This document shows positions 15,273 to 25,900 of a DNA stretch of 64,000 nt, one piece after another (within the stretch, counting starts at the first letter, position 1; each line of letters begins with the position of its first letter). Origin of the DNA: CAYOZN01 sp964408455 (GTDB taxonomy: Bacteria; Planctomycetota; Phycisphaerae; UBA1845; UTPLA1); assembly GCA_964408455.1 (NCBI GenBank), contig CAYOZN010000011.1, positions 96,607-160,606 on the forward strand, in the 5' to 3' direction. A program made the translations under genes and the position numbers. The notes beneath the pieces were generated by a model that made no database searches, was not told the DNA's origin, and saw nothing but the letters and a program-made list of their open reading frames with translations.

Positions 15273-16844
15273 ATGGACAGCAAGGCTCAGTGGCAACGAT
15301 TCCGGACGTATTACTGCCCCTGCCCCGAAATCGGTCTGGCGCTGGACATCAGCCGCATGCATTTTGACGAGGCGTTTCTCGACGGCATGGCAATCAAGAT
15401 GAGCCTCGCTTATGACGCGATGGATGCGCTCGAGCGCGGCGCCGTGGCCAACCCGGACGAGCGGCGCATGGTCGGTCATTACTGGCTGCGCGCGCCGCAC
15501 CTGTCGCCGAAGCCGGAAATTCAGGACCAGATCAATTCGGCGATCCGCGCGGCGGAGGCATTCGCCGCGGCGATTCACGCGGGCAAGATCGCGCCGGCCA
15601 CGCGGCCGAAGTTTCGACAAGTTCTTCTGATCGGAATCGGCGGCTCGGCCCTGGGGCCGATGCTCCTCGCGGATGCCCTCTATCACGCGGGCAGGCCGAT
15701 GGGCATTCACTTCCTGGACAACACCGATCCGGACGGCATTGCACGCGTCCTCGGCGCGCAGAAAGAGGTGTTGGGCGAAACGCTGTGCCTTGTCATCAGC
15801 AAGAGCGGCACCACGCCCGAGACGCGCAACGGCATGCTGCTGGCGTCGGAGGCGTATCGCTCGGCGGGGCTCGAGTTCCCTCGTCATGCCGCTGCCATTA
15901 CGGGCGCCGGATCGAGTCTCGACACGCAGGCGGCGAACGAGAAATGGCTGGCGCGATTTCCGATGTGGGATTTTGTTGGCGGGCGCACCAGCGTGACGAG
16001 CCCGGTGGGCCTGGTGTCGGCGGCCCTGCTGCGGGCGGACGTGGAGGCCTTTCTGGCAGGGGCGGCGGCCTGCGATGACATCACGCGCCTGCGCGATACT
16101 GCAAGAAACCCGGCAGCGCTGCTGGCATTAATGTGGCACTTCGCGACGGGCGGTCGCGGCGAGAAGGACATGGTCGTGCTGCCTTACAGCGACCGGCTGG
16201 CGCTTTTCCCCCGCTATCTCCAGCAGCTCGTGATGGAGTCGCTGGGCAAGCAGACGGACCTGTCCGGGAAACGGGCCGAACAGGGCATCACGGTGTATGG
16301 CAACAAGGGCTCGACCGATCAGCACGCCTACGTGCAGCAGCTTCGCGACGGCGTCAACAACTTCTTCCTGACGTTCATCCGCGTCCTGGAAAACGGCGGA
16401 TCCCGGCTCGAAGTGGAGCAAAATGTGACGGCCGGCGATTATCTGCACGGATTCTACCTGGGCACGCGGACGGCACTGTCGGACAACGATCGCCAATCAA
16501 TGACCATCACCCTGCGGCGCGTCGATGCCTTCACGCTGGGGGCGCTGATCGCGTTATTCGAACGGGCGGTGGGTTTCTATGCGTCGCTGGTGAATATCAA
16601 CGCCTATCACCAACCCGGCGTCGAAGCCGGCAAGAAGGCCGCCACCGCGGCACTGACGCTTCAGGTCAAGCTTGAGAAGGCGCTCTCGACCGACCCGCGA
16701 ACGGCGGAATCGCTGGCGGCGGCGATCGGCCGGCCGGAGGCGGTCGAGACGGTTTTCGCGCTATTGGAGCACTTGTCAGCAAATGGCCGGGCGCGGGTCG
16801 TGACCGGGGAAACGCCGGACCAGATGCGCTTTGCCAAATCGTGA
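15273..16844 (+). CDS. pgi: Glucose-6-phosphate isomerase
   Basis: 523 residues with sugar isomerase (SIS) motifs: 'LLIGIGGSALGP' near residue 117, 'VISKSGTTPET' near 176, 'GGRTSVTSPVGL' near 237 and the catalytic region 'NKGSTDQHAYVQQLRDG' near 345. The enzyme interconverts glucose-6-phosphate and fructose-6-phosphate in glycolysis and gluconeogenesis. A GGGAGG ribosome-binding site lies 6 bases before the ATG. It stands alone on the plus strand between two minus-strand genes, so it probably has its own promoter in 15115-15272. Confidence 0.95.
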   Translation: MDSKAQWQRFRTYYCPCPEIGLALDISRMHFDEAFLDGMAIKMSLAYDAMDALERGAVANPDERRMVGHYWLRAPHLSPKPEIQDQINSAIRAAEAFAAAIHAGKIAPATRPKFRQVLLIGIGGSALGPMLLADALYHAGRPMGIHFLDNTDPDGIARVLGAQKEVLGETLCLVISKSGTTPETRNGMLLASEAYRSAGLEFPRHAAAITGAGSSLDTQAANEKWLARFPMWDFVGGRTSVTSPVGLVSAALLRADVEAFLAGAAACDDITRLRDTARNPAALLALMWHFATGGRGEKDMVVLPYSDRLALFPRYLQQLVMESLGKQTDLSGKRAEQGITVYGNKGSTDQHAYVQQLRDGVNNFFLTFIRVLENGGSRLEVEQNVTAGDYLHGFYLGTRTALSDNDRQSMTITLRRVDAFTLGALIALFERAVGFYASLVNINAYHQPGVEAGKKAATAALTLQVKLEKALSTDPRTAESLAAAIGRPEAVETVFALLEHLSANGRARVVTGETPDQMRFAKS

Positions 16845-16901
16845 GCTGACGCAGCAGCGGCACAAGCGCGTCGCCCGCGCCACGCGAATTGAGACGAATT
16901 G

Positions 16902-18287
16902 CTACAGGCCGTTGGCGATCTGCTTGAACTGGTCGCCGCGATCTTCATAGTTTTTGAACCAGTCGTAACTGGCGCAGCCGGGACTGAGCAGGACGACGTC
17001 GCCGGGCTGGGCAAGTGTTGCCGCATCCCGGATGGCCGAAGGGAAGTCCCCGGCAAGGCGAAGCGCCGGCGACGAGGCCGCGCCGGCGGCGCGACGCACC
17101 TCTTCCGCGATTCGCTCACGCGTGTCGCCGATGCAGACGACGGCCCGGGCGCGCTGGGCCGCCATGCGGCCGAAATCGGCGTATGAGCTGCCCTTGTCGG
17201 AGCCGCCGGCCAGCAGAATCACCGGCGCATCAAACGCCTTCAGCGAGGTCATGGCCGCTTCGGGGGATGTGGCCTTGGAGTCGTTAAAGAATTTTATGCC
17301 GCGCCACTCGCGCACGAACTCGAGCCGGTGGGCCAGGCCGCGGAATGACTGAAGTGCCTTCCTGCTGACATCGTCATCCACGCCGAGGATTCGCGCCACG
17401 CCCATTGCGCCGGCGGCGTTCTGCACATTGTGCCGGCCCGGAATCGCCAGCCGCAGTCCGACACGCTCGCGCCGAAGCACCCCGCGGGAGACCTGCTCAA
17501 GGACGGCGCACCCGTCGTCATCGATGCCGAAGCGCACGAGGCCGGCCCACGTGGCATCGCTGCCGGGTAGCCGCTCAATGCCGCCATCGAGGGGGAAGAG
17601 CCGCCAGTCTCCCGGCTGTTGAAAGCTGTACAGGTTGGCCTTGGCCGCGGCATAGGACTCGATGGTGCCGTGCCGATCGAGATGGTTCTCGCGGAAATTG
17701 GTGACCAACGCGATGGCCGGGCTTCGTTGCAGCTGCGCCGCATCTTCGAGCTGGAAGCTCGACAGCTCCAGCACGACCACGTCCTCGGGACCGATCGAGG
17801 GCAGTTCATCGAGAAGCGAGCGGCCGATGTTGCCGCCGGTGAAGACGCGGCCATATCGCCACGACGGCGCCTGGCTCGCCGCATCCAGAATGGCGCCGAT
17901 CATTGCCGTCGTCGTGCTTTTGCCCACGGCGCCGGTGATGCCGACCAGCTTCGCGCGGCAGCCCTCCAGGAAGAGGTTCATTTCGCTGGTCCAGGGAATC
18001 CCGCGCGACTGCGCCCGTTGGAAAAACTCGGAGCGGGCCTTGTCTACGGCGGGGCTGACCACCAGCAGATCGCATCCTTCGAGGTCTTTTTCGTCGTGAG
18101 AGCCGAGGCGGTACTCGATTTGCAGACCTTCCAATGCCGCAATGCTTGGCTGGAGGTCTTCTGCCCGGGCCTGGTCTGTGACCAGCACGCGCGCGCCGTG
18201 CCGTGCCAGCCACTTCGTGACGCCAATGCCGCCGCCAAAGCGTCCCAGCCCCATGACGACGACGCGTTTTCCAGTCAATTCCATCAT
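16902..18287 (-). CDS. murD: UDP-N-acetylmuramoyl-L-alanine--D-glutamate ligase
   Basis: 461 residues from the tandem ATGs at 18287. It begins with a Rossmann-like N-terminal domain ('MELTGKRVVVMGLGRFGGG'). The Mur ligase central domain follows, with its ATP-binding 'GITGAVGKSTTTAMIGAIL' near residue 113 and 'VVVLELSSFQLED'. The C-terminal domain has 'FFNDSKATSPEAAMTSLKAF' and 'ILLAGGSDKGSSYADF'. It adds D-glutamate to UDP-MurNAc-L-Ala in cytoplasmic peptidoglycan synthesis. The open frame extends upstream to 18641, but that part is not Mur-like and overlaps purD. The gene follows purD after 85 bp. With murQ and anmK in this window it argues for a true peptidoglycan cycle. Confidence 0.94.
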   Translation of the reverse strand: MMELTGKRVVVMGLGRFGGGIGVTKWLARHGARVLVTDQARAEDLQPSIAALEGLQIEYRLGSHDEKDLEGCDLLVVSPAVDKARSEFFQRAQSRGIPWTSEMNLFLEGCRAKLVGITGAVGKSTTTAMIGAILDAASQAPSWRYGRVFTGGNIGRSLLDELPSIGPEDVVVLELSSFQLEDAAQLQRSPAIALVTNFRENHLDRHGTIESYAAAKANLYSFQQPGDWRLFPLDGGIERLPGSDATWAGLVRFGIDDDGCAVLEQVSRGVLRRERVGLRLAIPGRHNVQNAAGAMGVARILGVDDDVSRKALQSFRGLAHRLEFVREWRGIKFFNDSKATSPEAAMTSLKAFDAPVILLAGGSDKGSSYADFGRMAAQRARAVVCIGDTRERIAEEVRRAAGAASSPALRLAGDFPSAIRDAATLAQPGDVVLLSPGCASYDWFKNYEDRGDQFKQIANGL

Positions 18288-18372
18288 CGCACTTCCATGC
18301 GCTTTCGTCCGTCGACCGGGACACACGCCACGGCTGCACCGCTCGGTGACGATGCCCGGCTCCATTCCGGCT

Positions 18373-19725
18373 TCATCGACCGGACACGCGCATGCCAATG
18401 TCCCCGCGCAGCACCATGCCGTCAAATGAGATCTTCCGCACGGCTTCGTACGCTGCCGTGCGCGCCATCTGAATGGTCTCGCCGAGGCCGGTGATGCCGA
18501 GGACGCGCCCGCCGCTGGTGACCACGGATCCATCCGGGCCGCGCGCCGTGCCGGCGTGAAAGACCTGCACGTTCTCGACTTCCTCGGCGGCGTCGAGCCC
18601 GGAAATGAGTTTTCCCTTTTCGTATGCGCCGGGGTAACCACCGGACGCCATCACCACGCAGAGCGACGCGCGGCGATCCCACTCAAGAATTGTCTGATCG
18701 AGGCGTCCGTCGATGACGGCCTCCATGGTGTCGATCAGGTCCGATTGGAGTCGCGTCATCAGGGGTTGGGCCTCGGGATCGCCGAAGCGACAGTTGAACT
18801 CGAGCACTTTTGGGCCGCCGGCGGTGATAATCAGCCCCGCATAAAGCACGCCGCGAAACTCGATATCGTCGCGCCGCATGGCATCGATGACCGAGACAAA
18901 AATATCTCGTTCAATCATGGTGAGATCGTCTTCCGTCAGCAGCCCGGATGGCGAGTAGGCGCCCATGCCGCCGGTGTTGGGGCCGGTGTCGTGCTCGCCG
19001 AGGCGCTTGTGGTCGGCCGCGGACTCCAATATGTAGACGGTGCGACCATCGACCAGGGCCATCAGGCTGACTTCCGGACCGGTCAGGATTTCCTCGATGA
19101 CCACGCGGGCGCCGGCGTCGCCGAGTTCTCGATCCACCATCAACCGTTCGAGGGTGCCCAGGGCATCGGCAGGATCGTCGTGGACGAAGACGCCCTTGCC
19201 CTTTGCCAGACCGGCGGCCTTCACCACGATGCCTTCATCGCGCGTGGAGACGTAGCGCCGTGCCATGGTGAAGCCGGTTTCGATGTTCGGGAGCGGCACG
19301 CCGTCCTGTCGCTTGCCGGATTCGCGCGCGAGCGCGAGTTCCTGGGCGGTTGGCTCGAAGATGCGGGCCTCGGCCGTGGGGACGCCGGCCTCGCGCATCA
19401 GCTTCTTGGCGTAGGCCTTGTCGCCTTCGATGCGAGCCGCGGCGGCCGTGGGGCCGAAAATGCGAAGGCCGGCGGCGGTGAAGCGGTCGACGATGCCGCT
19501 GCAAAGCGGGTCTTCGGGGCCGACCACCGTCAGATCGAACTTTTCCTTTTTGGCAAAGGCGAGCAGGCCATCAACGTCTTCAGAGGCGATGTCGATATTG
19601 GTCGCCAGGCGCGACGTGCCTGCATTGCCAGGGGCGCAGAAGAGCTGCGGCCGCCGCGATGAGCTTGCCAGTTTCCAACACAGCGCGTGCTCGCGCCCAC
19701 CGCCGCCGATCACAAGAATCTTCAT
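18373..19725 (-). CDS. purD: Phosphoribosylamine--glycine ligase (GAR synthetase)
   Basis: 450 residues from the ATG at 19725 ('KILVIGGGGREHALCWKL'). ATP-grasp motifs include 'DEGIVVKAAGLAKGKGVFVH', 'GPEVSLMALVDG', 'HDTGPNTGGMGAYSP' and 'VLEFNCRFGDPEAQPLMTRL'. It catalyses step two of de novo purine synthesis. A segment of about 25 residues between 'RESGKRQDG' and 'RRYVSTRDEG' is longer than in E. coli PurD. The frame is open to 19812, but the canonical N-terminus starts at 19725. It lies upstream of murD on the same strand, probably in one transcript. Confidence 0.95.
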   Translation of the reverse strand: MKILVIGGGGREHALCWKLASSSRRPQLFCAPGNAGTSRLATNIDIASEDVDGLLAFAKKEKFDLTVVGPEDPLCSGIVDRFTAAGLRIFGPTAAAARIEGDKAYAKKLMREAGVPTAEARIFEPTAQELALARESGKRQDGVPLPNIETGFTMARRYVSTRDEGIVVKAAGLAKGKGVFVHDDPADALGTLERLMVDRELGDAGARVVIEEILTGPEVSLMALVDGRTVYILESAADHKRLGEHDTGPNTGGMGAYSPSGLLTEDDLTMIERDIFVSVIDAMRRDDIEFRGVLYAGLIITAGGPKVLEFNCRFGDPEAQPLMTRLQSDLIDTMEAVIDGRLDQTILEWDRRASLCVVMASGGYPGAYEKGKLISGLDAAEEVENVQVFHAGTARGPDGSVVTSGGRVLGITGLGETIQMARTAAYEAVRKISFDGMVLRGDIGMRVSGR

Positions 19726-19877
19726 GCAGACTACCTGCCCCCGAGTGCCTGGCGCGGCGAATCCGTTCGCCGCAGAATCGACCGTCGCGCCGGCCGGGAG
19801 GCCGGCGCCCACAGGAATTCTAAAGGTGGCAGCGGATGCGAGAAAGCGGAGGGATTTTTTTACTGCAGGTCGATGTC

Positions 19878-19921
19878 AAAAAGGGAGGGCCGCCGGCGCT
19901 GTAGCAGCGCCGGCAGCCCTT
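19878..19921 (-). terminator. Strong rho-independent terminator of the cysteine-rich protein gene
   Basis: On the minus strand, 40 bp after the stop at 19961, a 16-bp stem (AGGGCTGCCGGCGCTG / CAGCGCCGGCGGCCCT) with a CTA loop is followed by CCCTTTTT. It separates the large secreted-protein gene from purD. Confidence 0.9.
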
Positions 19922-19960
19922 AAGTCACTTATGCCGGGATGAACGAGGCGTCAGGCCCCG

Positions 19961-22900
19961 TTACTGGCACTCACATCGAATCTCAAACGAGCCGCCACCC
20001 AGATCGACGATGACCGGATTACAGTTTTGCCCGGCCGCGCAACTCTGTCCGACGCACTCGAATGCACCGCCGCCGAGCTCGAGATGGCATGTGTTCGGCG
20101 AGGCGCAGCTACACTCCACCACCGTGATCAGACCGTCCGGCGTGCGGATGGCCTTCGTGGGCCGGCATTCCTCACCTTGTACCGGGCATATCGTCGGCAT
20201 GCAGTCGGTTCCCGCCGTGTTCGGCAGGCAGCCGGGGCCAGGGTCCTGGCAGGCATCGTCGTGACCATCGCCATCGAGATCGCCTGCGCAGGGTGCGCCA
20301 TTCGGCGTGGGCGAACCGCCGCGTGCCTGGCAGCAGACGACGTTGGTGGTCACGCAGGTGCCATCCGGCAGGCAGCAGAAAACCACCGCGTCGTCGCAGG
20401 CGCCGGCGCCGAGGAAGACGCCGCCCTGTGCCTGGCAATCCGCAGCCGATGTCGTTATGCACGGCCCATCGAGCAGGCAGCAGACACCGCCCGGCTCATC
20501 CGGTACGCAGTCGCAGCAGATGATCAGGTTGCCGAGCGGATCGACGGACTGCTTGCGCTCGCAGTGGGTGCCGGGCGGACAATCGCCGACGCAGATCGGC
20601 TGTACCGGCTGCGGGCTGAGTTCGACATGGCAATCCAGAGGCGATCGGCAGTCGCAATCGACGACTTCAAAAATGGTTGTCCCGGGCACCTGACGAACGC
20701 ACCGCGGCAGGCAGACTTCCGCGGAATTGGGGCACTGTGAGGGAAGGCAGCCGAAGCCGGTCGGCGCGGGGAGACATTCATCGGGCGGCGGCAGGCACGC
20801 ATCGTCCACGCCATCGCCATTCGCGTCGCCGGCGCAAGGCACGTTGTTCGGCGTCGGCATTCCACCGCGCGCCTCGCAACACAGGATGTTGGTTGGAATG
20901 CAATGTCCATCGGGCAGGCAGCAATAGACCAGCGCGGCATCGCAGACCACGCCGTCTCCCAGGTAGACGCCGCCCTGCAATTCGCAATCCTGTGCCGTCG
21001 AGTTGATACAGGGGCCGGTCGGCAGGCAGCAGGCGCCCGTCGGCGGATCCTCCGGTTCACAATCGCAGCACACGATAACCCTGCCATCGGGCTGCACGAG
21101 GCTGGTCGTCGTGCAGACGAATCCCGGAGGACACTGCCCGACGCAGTTGATTCCCGCGCCCGGCTCGAACGTAATGTGGCACTCGTTGGGCGAGCGGCAG
21201 TCGCAATCGGCCACGCCGCTGACCGTGCCATCGATGTCGACGATCACGCATCGGGGCAGACATTCCTGACCCGACAGCGGACACCTGACCGGCCGACAGC
21301 CCTGGCCGTTCGGTCGCGGCTCGCACGTCGGGTTCTGGTCGTCGCAGCACAGGCCATCTTCGGCGCGGATGTTGGCGGCCATATTAAAGCCGGTCACCAC
21401 GCCGCCGAGATTCTGCACGTGTACCTCGATGCAGTTTTCGCCGCAGACGAAGAGTGACGCGTTGGTCACCGTATGCACCAGCGGCTGGGGCGCATTGAAC
21501 CCGCCGGTCGGTCCGATGAGGACGCCGTTCAGGAAGATCTGCCCGGCGTCATCGGCCCGCGATGCGAGCGTCAGCACCGGATTCTTGAAGCGGCCATCCA
21601 GGCAGAAACAGAACCGGTACACATAGAGACCGTTGGGTCCGGTCGCGGCGGCGCTGATCCACTGCGTGCCCGGGATGGTCAGCCACGCCGGGTGGGCGTT
21701 GATGACCGTGGCCGGCCGTGGCGTGGTTCCGCCGGCGGCGTCGACAATCACCTCCCAGTCATCGTCATCGTTGCCGATGGGAATGAGATTGCCCGCGGCA
21801 TCCACGCCGGTGTCGATATCGCGATCGATATCGGCTGGCGGACAGCAGCATTTACCCTTGGCGGCGCTGACGCTGCCGGCCATGTTGAAGCCGGTCACGA
21901 CGCCGTGAGTGTTCTCGACGACGATCCGCACGCAGTTCTCACCGCTTCGGAAGAAGGACTGATTATTGGTGAAGATCGGCGTGGGCAGCGGGGTGTTGAA
22001 GGCGTAGATGGGCGGCGTAGCCCCGACGAAGTTGCCGTTGAGGAACACACTGGCCCGATCGTCGGCCCGCAACTGCAAATCGAGCACCGCATTCATGAAG
22101 CGCTGATCGAGGCAGAAGCAGAACTCGTAGACGTACGTGCCGTTCGGCCCCGTCTGGTTGGCGCTGATCCACCGCGTGCCGGGGATCGTCAGCCACGCCG
22201 GATTCGGATTGATCACGTTGGCCGCTCGAGGCAGCACGCCGACGGGCGGCGGCTCGCTGACCACCGTCCACGTGTCGTCCGGCGACCCGATGGGAATGAC
22301 GTTGCCGTTGTCGTCCACACCGGTCGACAGGTCGATGAACAGGTCTTCCGACGGGCATGAACACGGATCGCACGGCGCCTTGGAAAGCACCAGGTCGATG
22401 AAGATCGGAATATCCAGCTGATTGACGATGCCGTCGCCGTCGGCATCCGCACAGCCGCAGTTGTCACCGGGAATGGCCGTTCCGAGCAGGCAGCGCACGA
22501 AGCCGGGCAGGTCCAGACCGTCGAGCGTGCCGTCACCGTTGATGTCGCCGGGACACTCGCAGGGTGGCGCGGCGCAGTCGCAGCACACTTCAATGCTGCC
22601 ATCGGCCAGCACCACGCGGTTCTCGACGCACACGGTGCCGGGCGGGCAGTTTCCGGCGCACGCCGGGCCGACGGCGGCATCGAATACGGCCTGGCACTCT
22701 CCTTCGCCGCGACAATCGCAGTCAACGATGATGGACTGCCCCGTCGCCGGGTTGAAGCGAATGCAGCGCGGCGCACACACTTCATCCGGCAATTCGCATG
22801 CAGTGGGCAGGCACGCCTGGCCACCCGCCGCCGGTTCGCAGTCGTCCGGCGTCTCGGGCACGCACACGCAGCATATCTGCGCGCCGATCGGCGTGGTCGT

Positions 22901-25900
22901 GACCTGCTGTTCGCACACGAATCCCGGCGGGCAGCCGCCGACGCACTGCGGCGGAGCCCCGGCCACCCATTCGATGTGACATTCATTGGGACTCTGGCAA
23001 TCGCAGCCCAGCACATCGACGACCTGGCCGTTCTCAACGATTACGCAGCGCGGCAGGCATTCGTCACCGTCTATCGGACACTGCACCGGCAGACAGCGTG
23101 GCGCGTTCGGATCGGGACCGCACTGTGGGGGAATGCACTCGACATTGCCGCAGTTGGTGCCCGGGCCCTGCGGCGTTCCGCCGAAGAAGGTGCAGCAGGC
23201 GGCGTCGGCGTCGATGCAGGTGCCGTTCGGACGGCAGCACGCCTGCACGCCGAGACAGATGGTACCGTCGCCCAGGTAGGTTCCGGGGCACTGTGTGGCC
23301 GTCGTGATGATACAGATGCCATCCTGCGTGCAGCAGGCGCCGGTGGGCGTCTCGGGCACGCAGTCGCAGCACTGGGAAATGGTGCCGTCGGGATTGGTGA
23401 CGGTCGTCGTGACGCAGAAGAATCCGGGCGGGCAGTCGCCGATACACTGCGGCGGCGTGCCGGGCACCCAGTGCATGAAACACGAGATATCGTCGCGGCA
23501 CTCGCAATCGGTCACGCCAATGGGAATGCCGGCTGCATCGAGAAGGACGCAGCGGGGCAGGCATGCCTGGCCCGGAATCGGGCACTGCACCGGCAGGCAG
23601 CTCGTCCCGGTCGGATCGGGCCCGCAGACCGGCGGCTGACAGATGACATCTTCGCAGATGGTGCCGGCGCCCTGCGGCGTGCCGCCGAAGGCGGTACAGC
23701 AGGCGGCGTCGACATCGATGCAGGTGCCATCCTGGCGGCAGCAAGCTTGCACGCCGAGACAAATTGTCCCGTCACCGAGGTATGAACCCACGCACTGAGC
23801 CGCGGTGGTGATGACACACACGCCGGTCGTCGTGCAGCAGGCGCCGGTCGGCGTCTCAGGCACACAGTCGCAGCAGATCGACGTGGTGCCGTCGGGATTG
23901 GTGACGGTGGTGGTCACGCACTGGAACCCGGGCGGGCAGCCACCGACGCATTGCGGATCTGCCCCGGGGAACCACTGCATGTGGCAGAGCGTATCGTCGC
24001 GGCACTCGCAGTCGGCGACGTTGATCGGATTACCGGCGGCATCGAGAACGACACAGCGCGGCAGACAGGCCTGGCCCGGAATCGGACACTGCACCGGCAG
24101 ACAGCGCGGGGCGTTGGGATCGGGCCCGCAGACCGGCGGCTCGCAGGTCGTCGTTTCGCAGGTTGTGCCGGCCCCCTGCGGTGTGCCGCCAAAGGCGGTG
24201 CAGCAGGCGGCGTCCACATCGAGGCAGGTGCCATCGCTGCGGCAGCATGCCTGTATGCCGAGACAGGTGGTGCCGTCGCCCAGGTACGTTCCCTGACACT
24301 GCGTGGGCGTCGAAAGGACGCAGATGCCGGACTGAAGGCAGCACGCGCCTTCCTGCGGGCCGTCGGGCACGCAGTTGCAGCAGAGCTGAATCGTGCCGTC
24401 CGCATTGACGATTGTCTGCGTCTGGCAGATGAAGCCGGGAGGACACTGGCCGGCACAATAGGACCCGCCGCCACCCACGTGGAAGCGGACCGTGCCGGTC
24501 GTCGAGCCGGACATGCCGGCGAGACTGCCGCCCGGCGCGCCGACAAAGTCGATCCGGTATGTAATATCGAAGAAGCTATCGACGGCCCAGTTGCCGCCCG
24601 GGGCCTGCGTCAACGTGGTGTGGCCGGGGCTGGGCAGTCCGAAGTCGGTGCCGGCGACGACGCGCAGCAGATCGAAATCGGGATCGCCGGTGATCTGGCC
24701 GAACAGGCGGAACATGACCGTGTCGAACGGCTGGATGGGCGAGCCGTTGGAGCGCGGCGCCATGTGGATTTCGTGTGAGATCGGCAGGGCGATGTTGCGG
24801 TTGAAGCCGGCCATCGCGCCCGTGCCGATCATCGGCATGTTCAGACTTGCGTCGTAGCAGGCCTTCTCGCCGCCCAGCGAACCGCCGGGTTCGCGGCAAT
24901 CAACACCGGGCGGGAACGAGCACACGCCACTTGCCGGTACGCAGAGGAAGTTGCCCTTGGAGGCATCGATTTGAATCGAACTGGCCGGGGGCAGTCCATC
25001 CACGATATTCATGTCGCCATTCGGCGTGGTGTACGTGCAGCCTACGGGCGGCAGATCGGCCGAGCCGCTACCGTTATCCGGGCGAATGCATGGCGGGCCG
25101 AACCCGCCGGTCTCGACGTGGCATTCCTGGGGCAAACGGCAGTCGCAGTTCACGACGGTGGACTGGCCGGTCGCCGGATCGATGATCACGCAGGCGGGCA
25201 GACACTCCTCGCCATCGTTGGGACACTGGAAGTTTGAGCAGTGGGTACCGGACGCATCCGGGATGCAGTCCTGCGCGGGACAGGTGATGCCCACGCAGTT
25301 GGAACCGGGGCCCTGCGGCACGCCATTCTGCTCCAGGCAGAACCCGGCGTTCGGCACCATGACGCAGGTGCCATCGGGCAGGCAGCAGGCCTCTTCCGTC
25401 GGACCGCACGGGTTGTTCTGGCACGAGGTGCCGGCGCCCTGGGGCACGCCGCCGAAGAGGTTGGTGCAGCAGATGTCATAGGCATCCACGCAGCCGCCTG
25501 TCGGCAGACAGCACGCCTGAAGCGTGCCGCAATTGGTGCCATTGCCCAGGAAAACGCCGCCGGCCTTTTTGCACTCTTCCTGGAGAATCACGACGCACTG
25601 GCCGCTCTCGAGGCAGCACGCGCCATTGGTTTGCGACGGAATGCAGTCGCAGCACACGTCCAGCGTGCCGTCGGCATTCATGGATGCGATCGTGTTGCAA
25701 GCGAAACCGGTGGGACATACGCCGGCGCACGTCGGCACGCCCTTGCCGAGCTTGATGCGTGCGGTGCCGGTGGTCGAACCGGACATGCCGCCCAGCACGC
25801 CCCCGGCCGCGCCGATGAAGTCAATCCGATAGGTAATGTCGAAAAAGCTGTCGACAGACCAGTTTCCTCCCGGGAGCTGGGTCAACGTCGTGTGCCCCGG

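Noticed and set aside
18288..18641. 118-residue N-terminal extension of MurD
   Set aside because: It overlaps the purD 3' end, has atypical composition, and the canonical MurD start lies at 18287.
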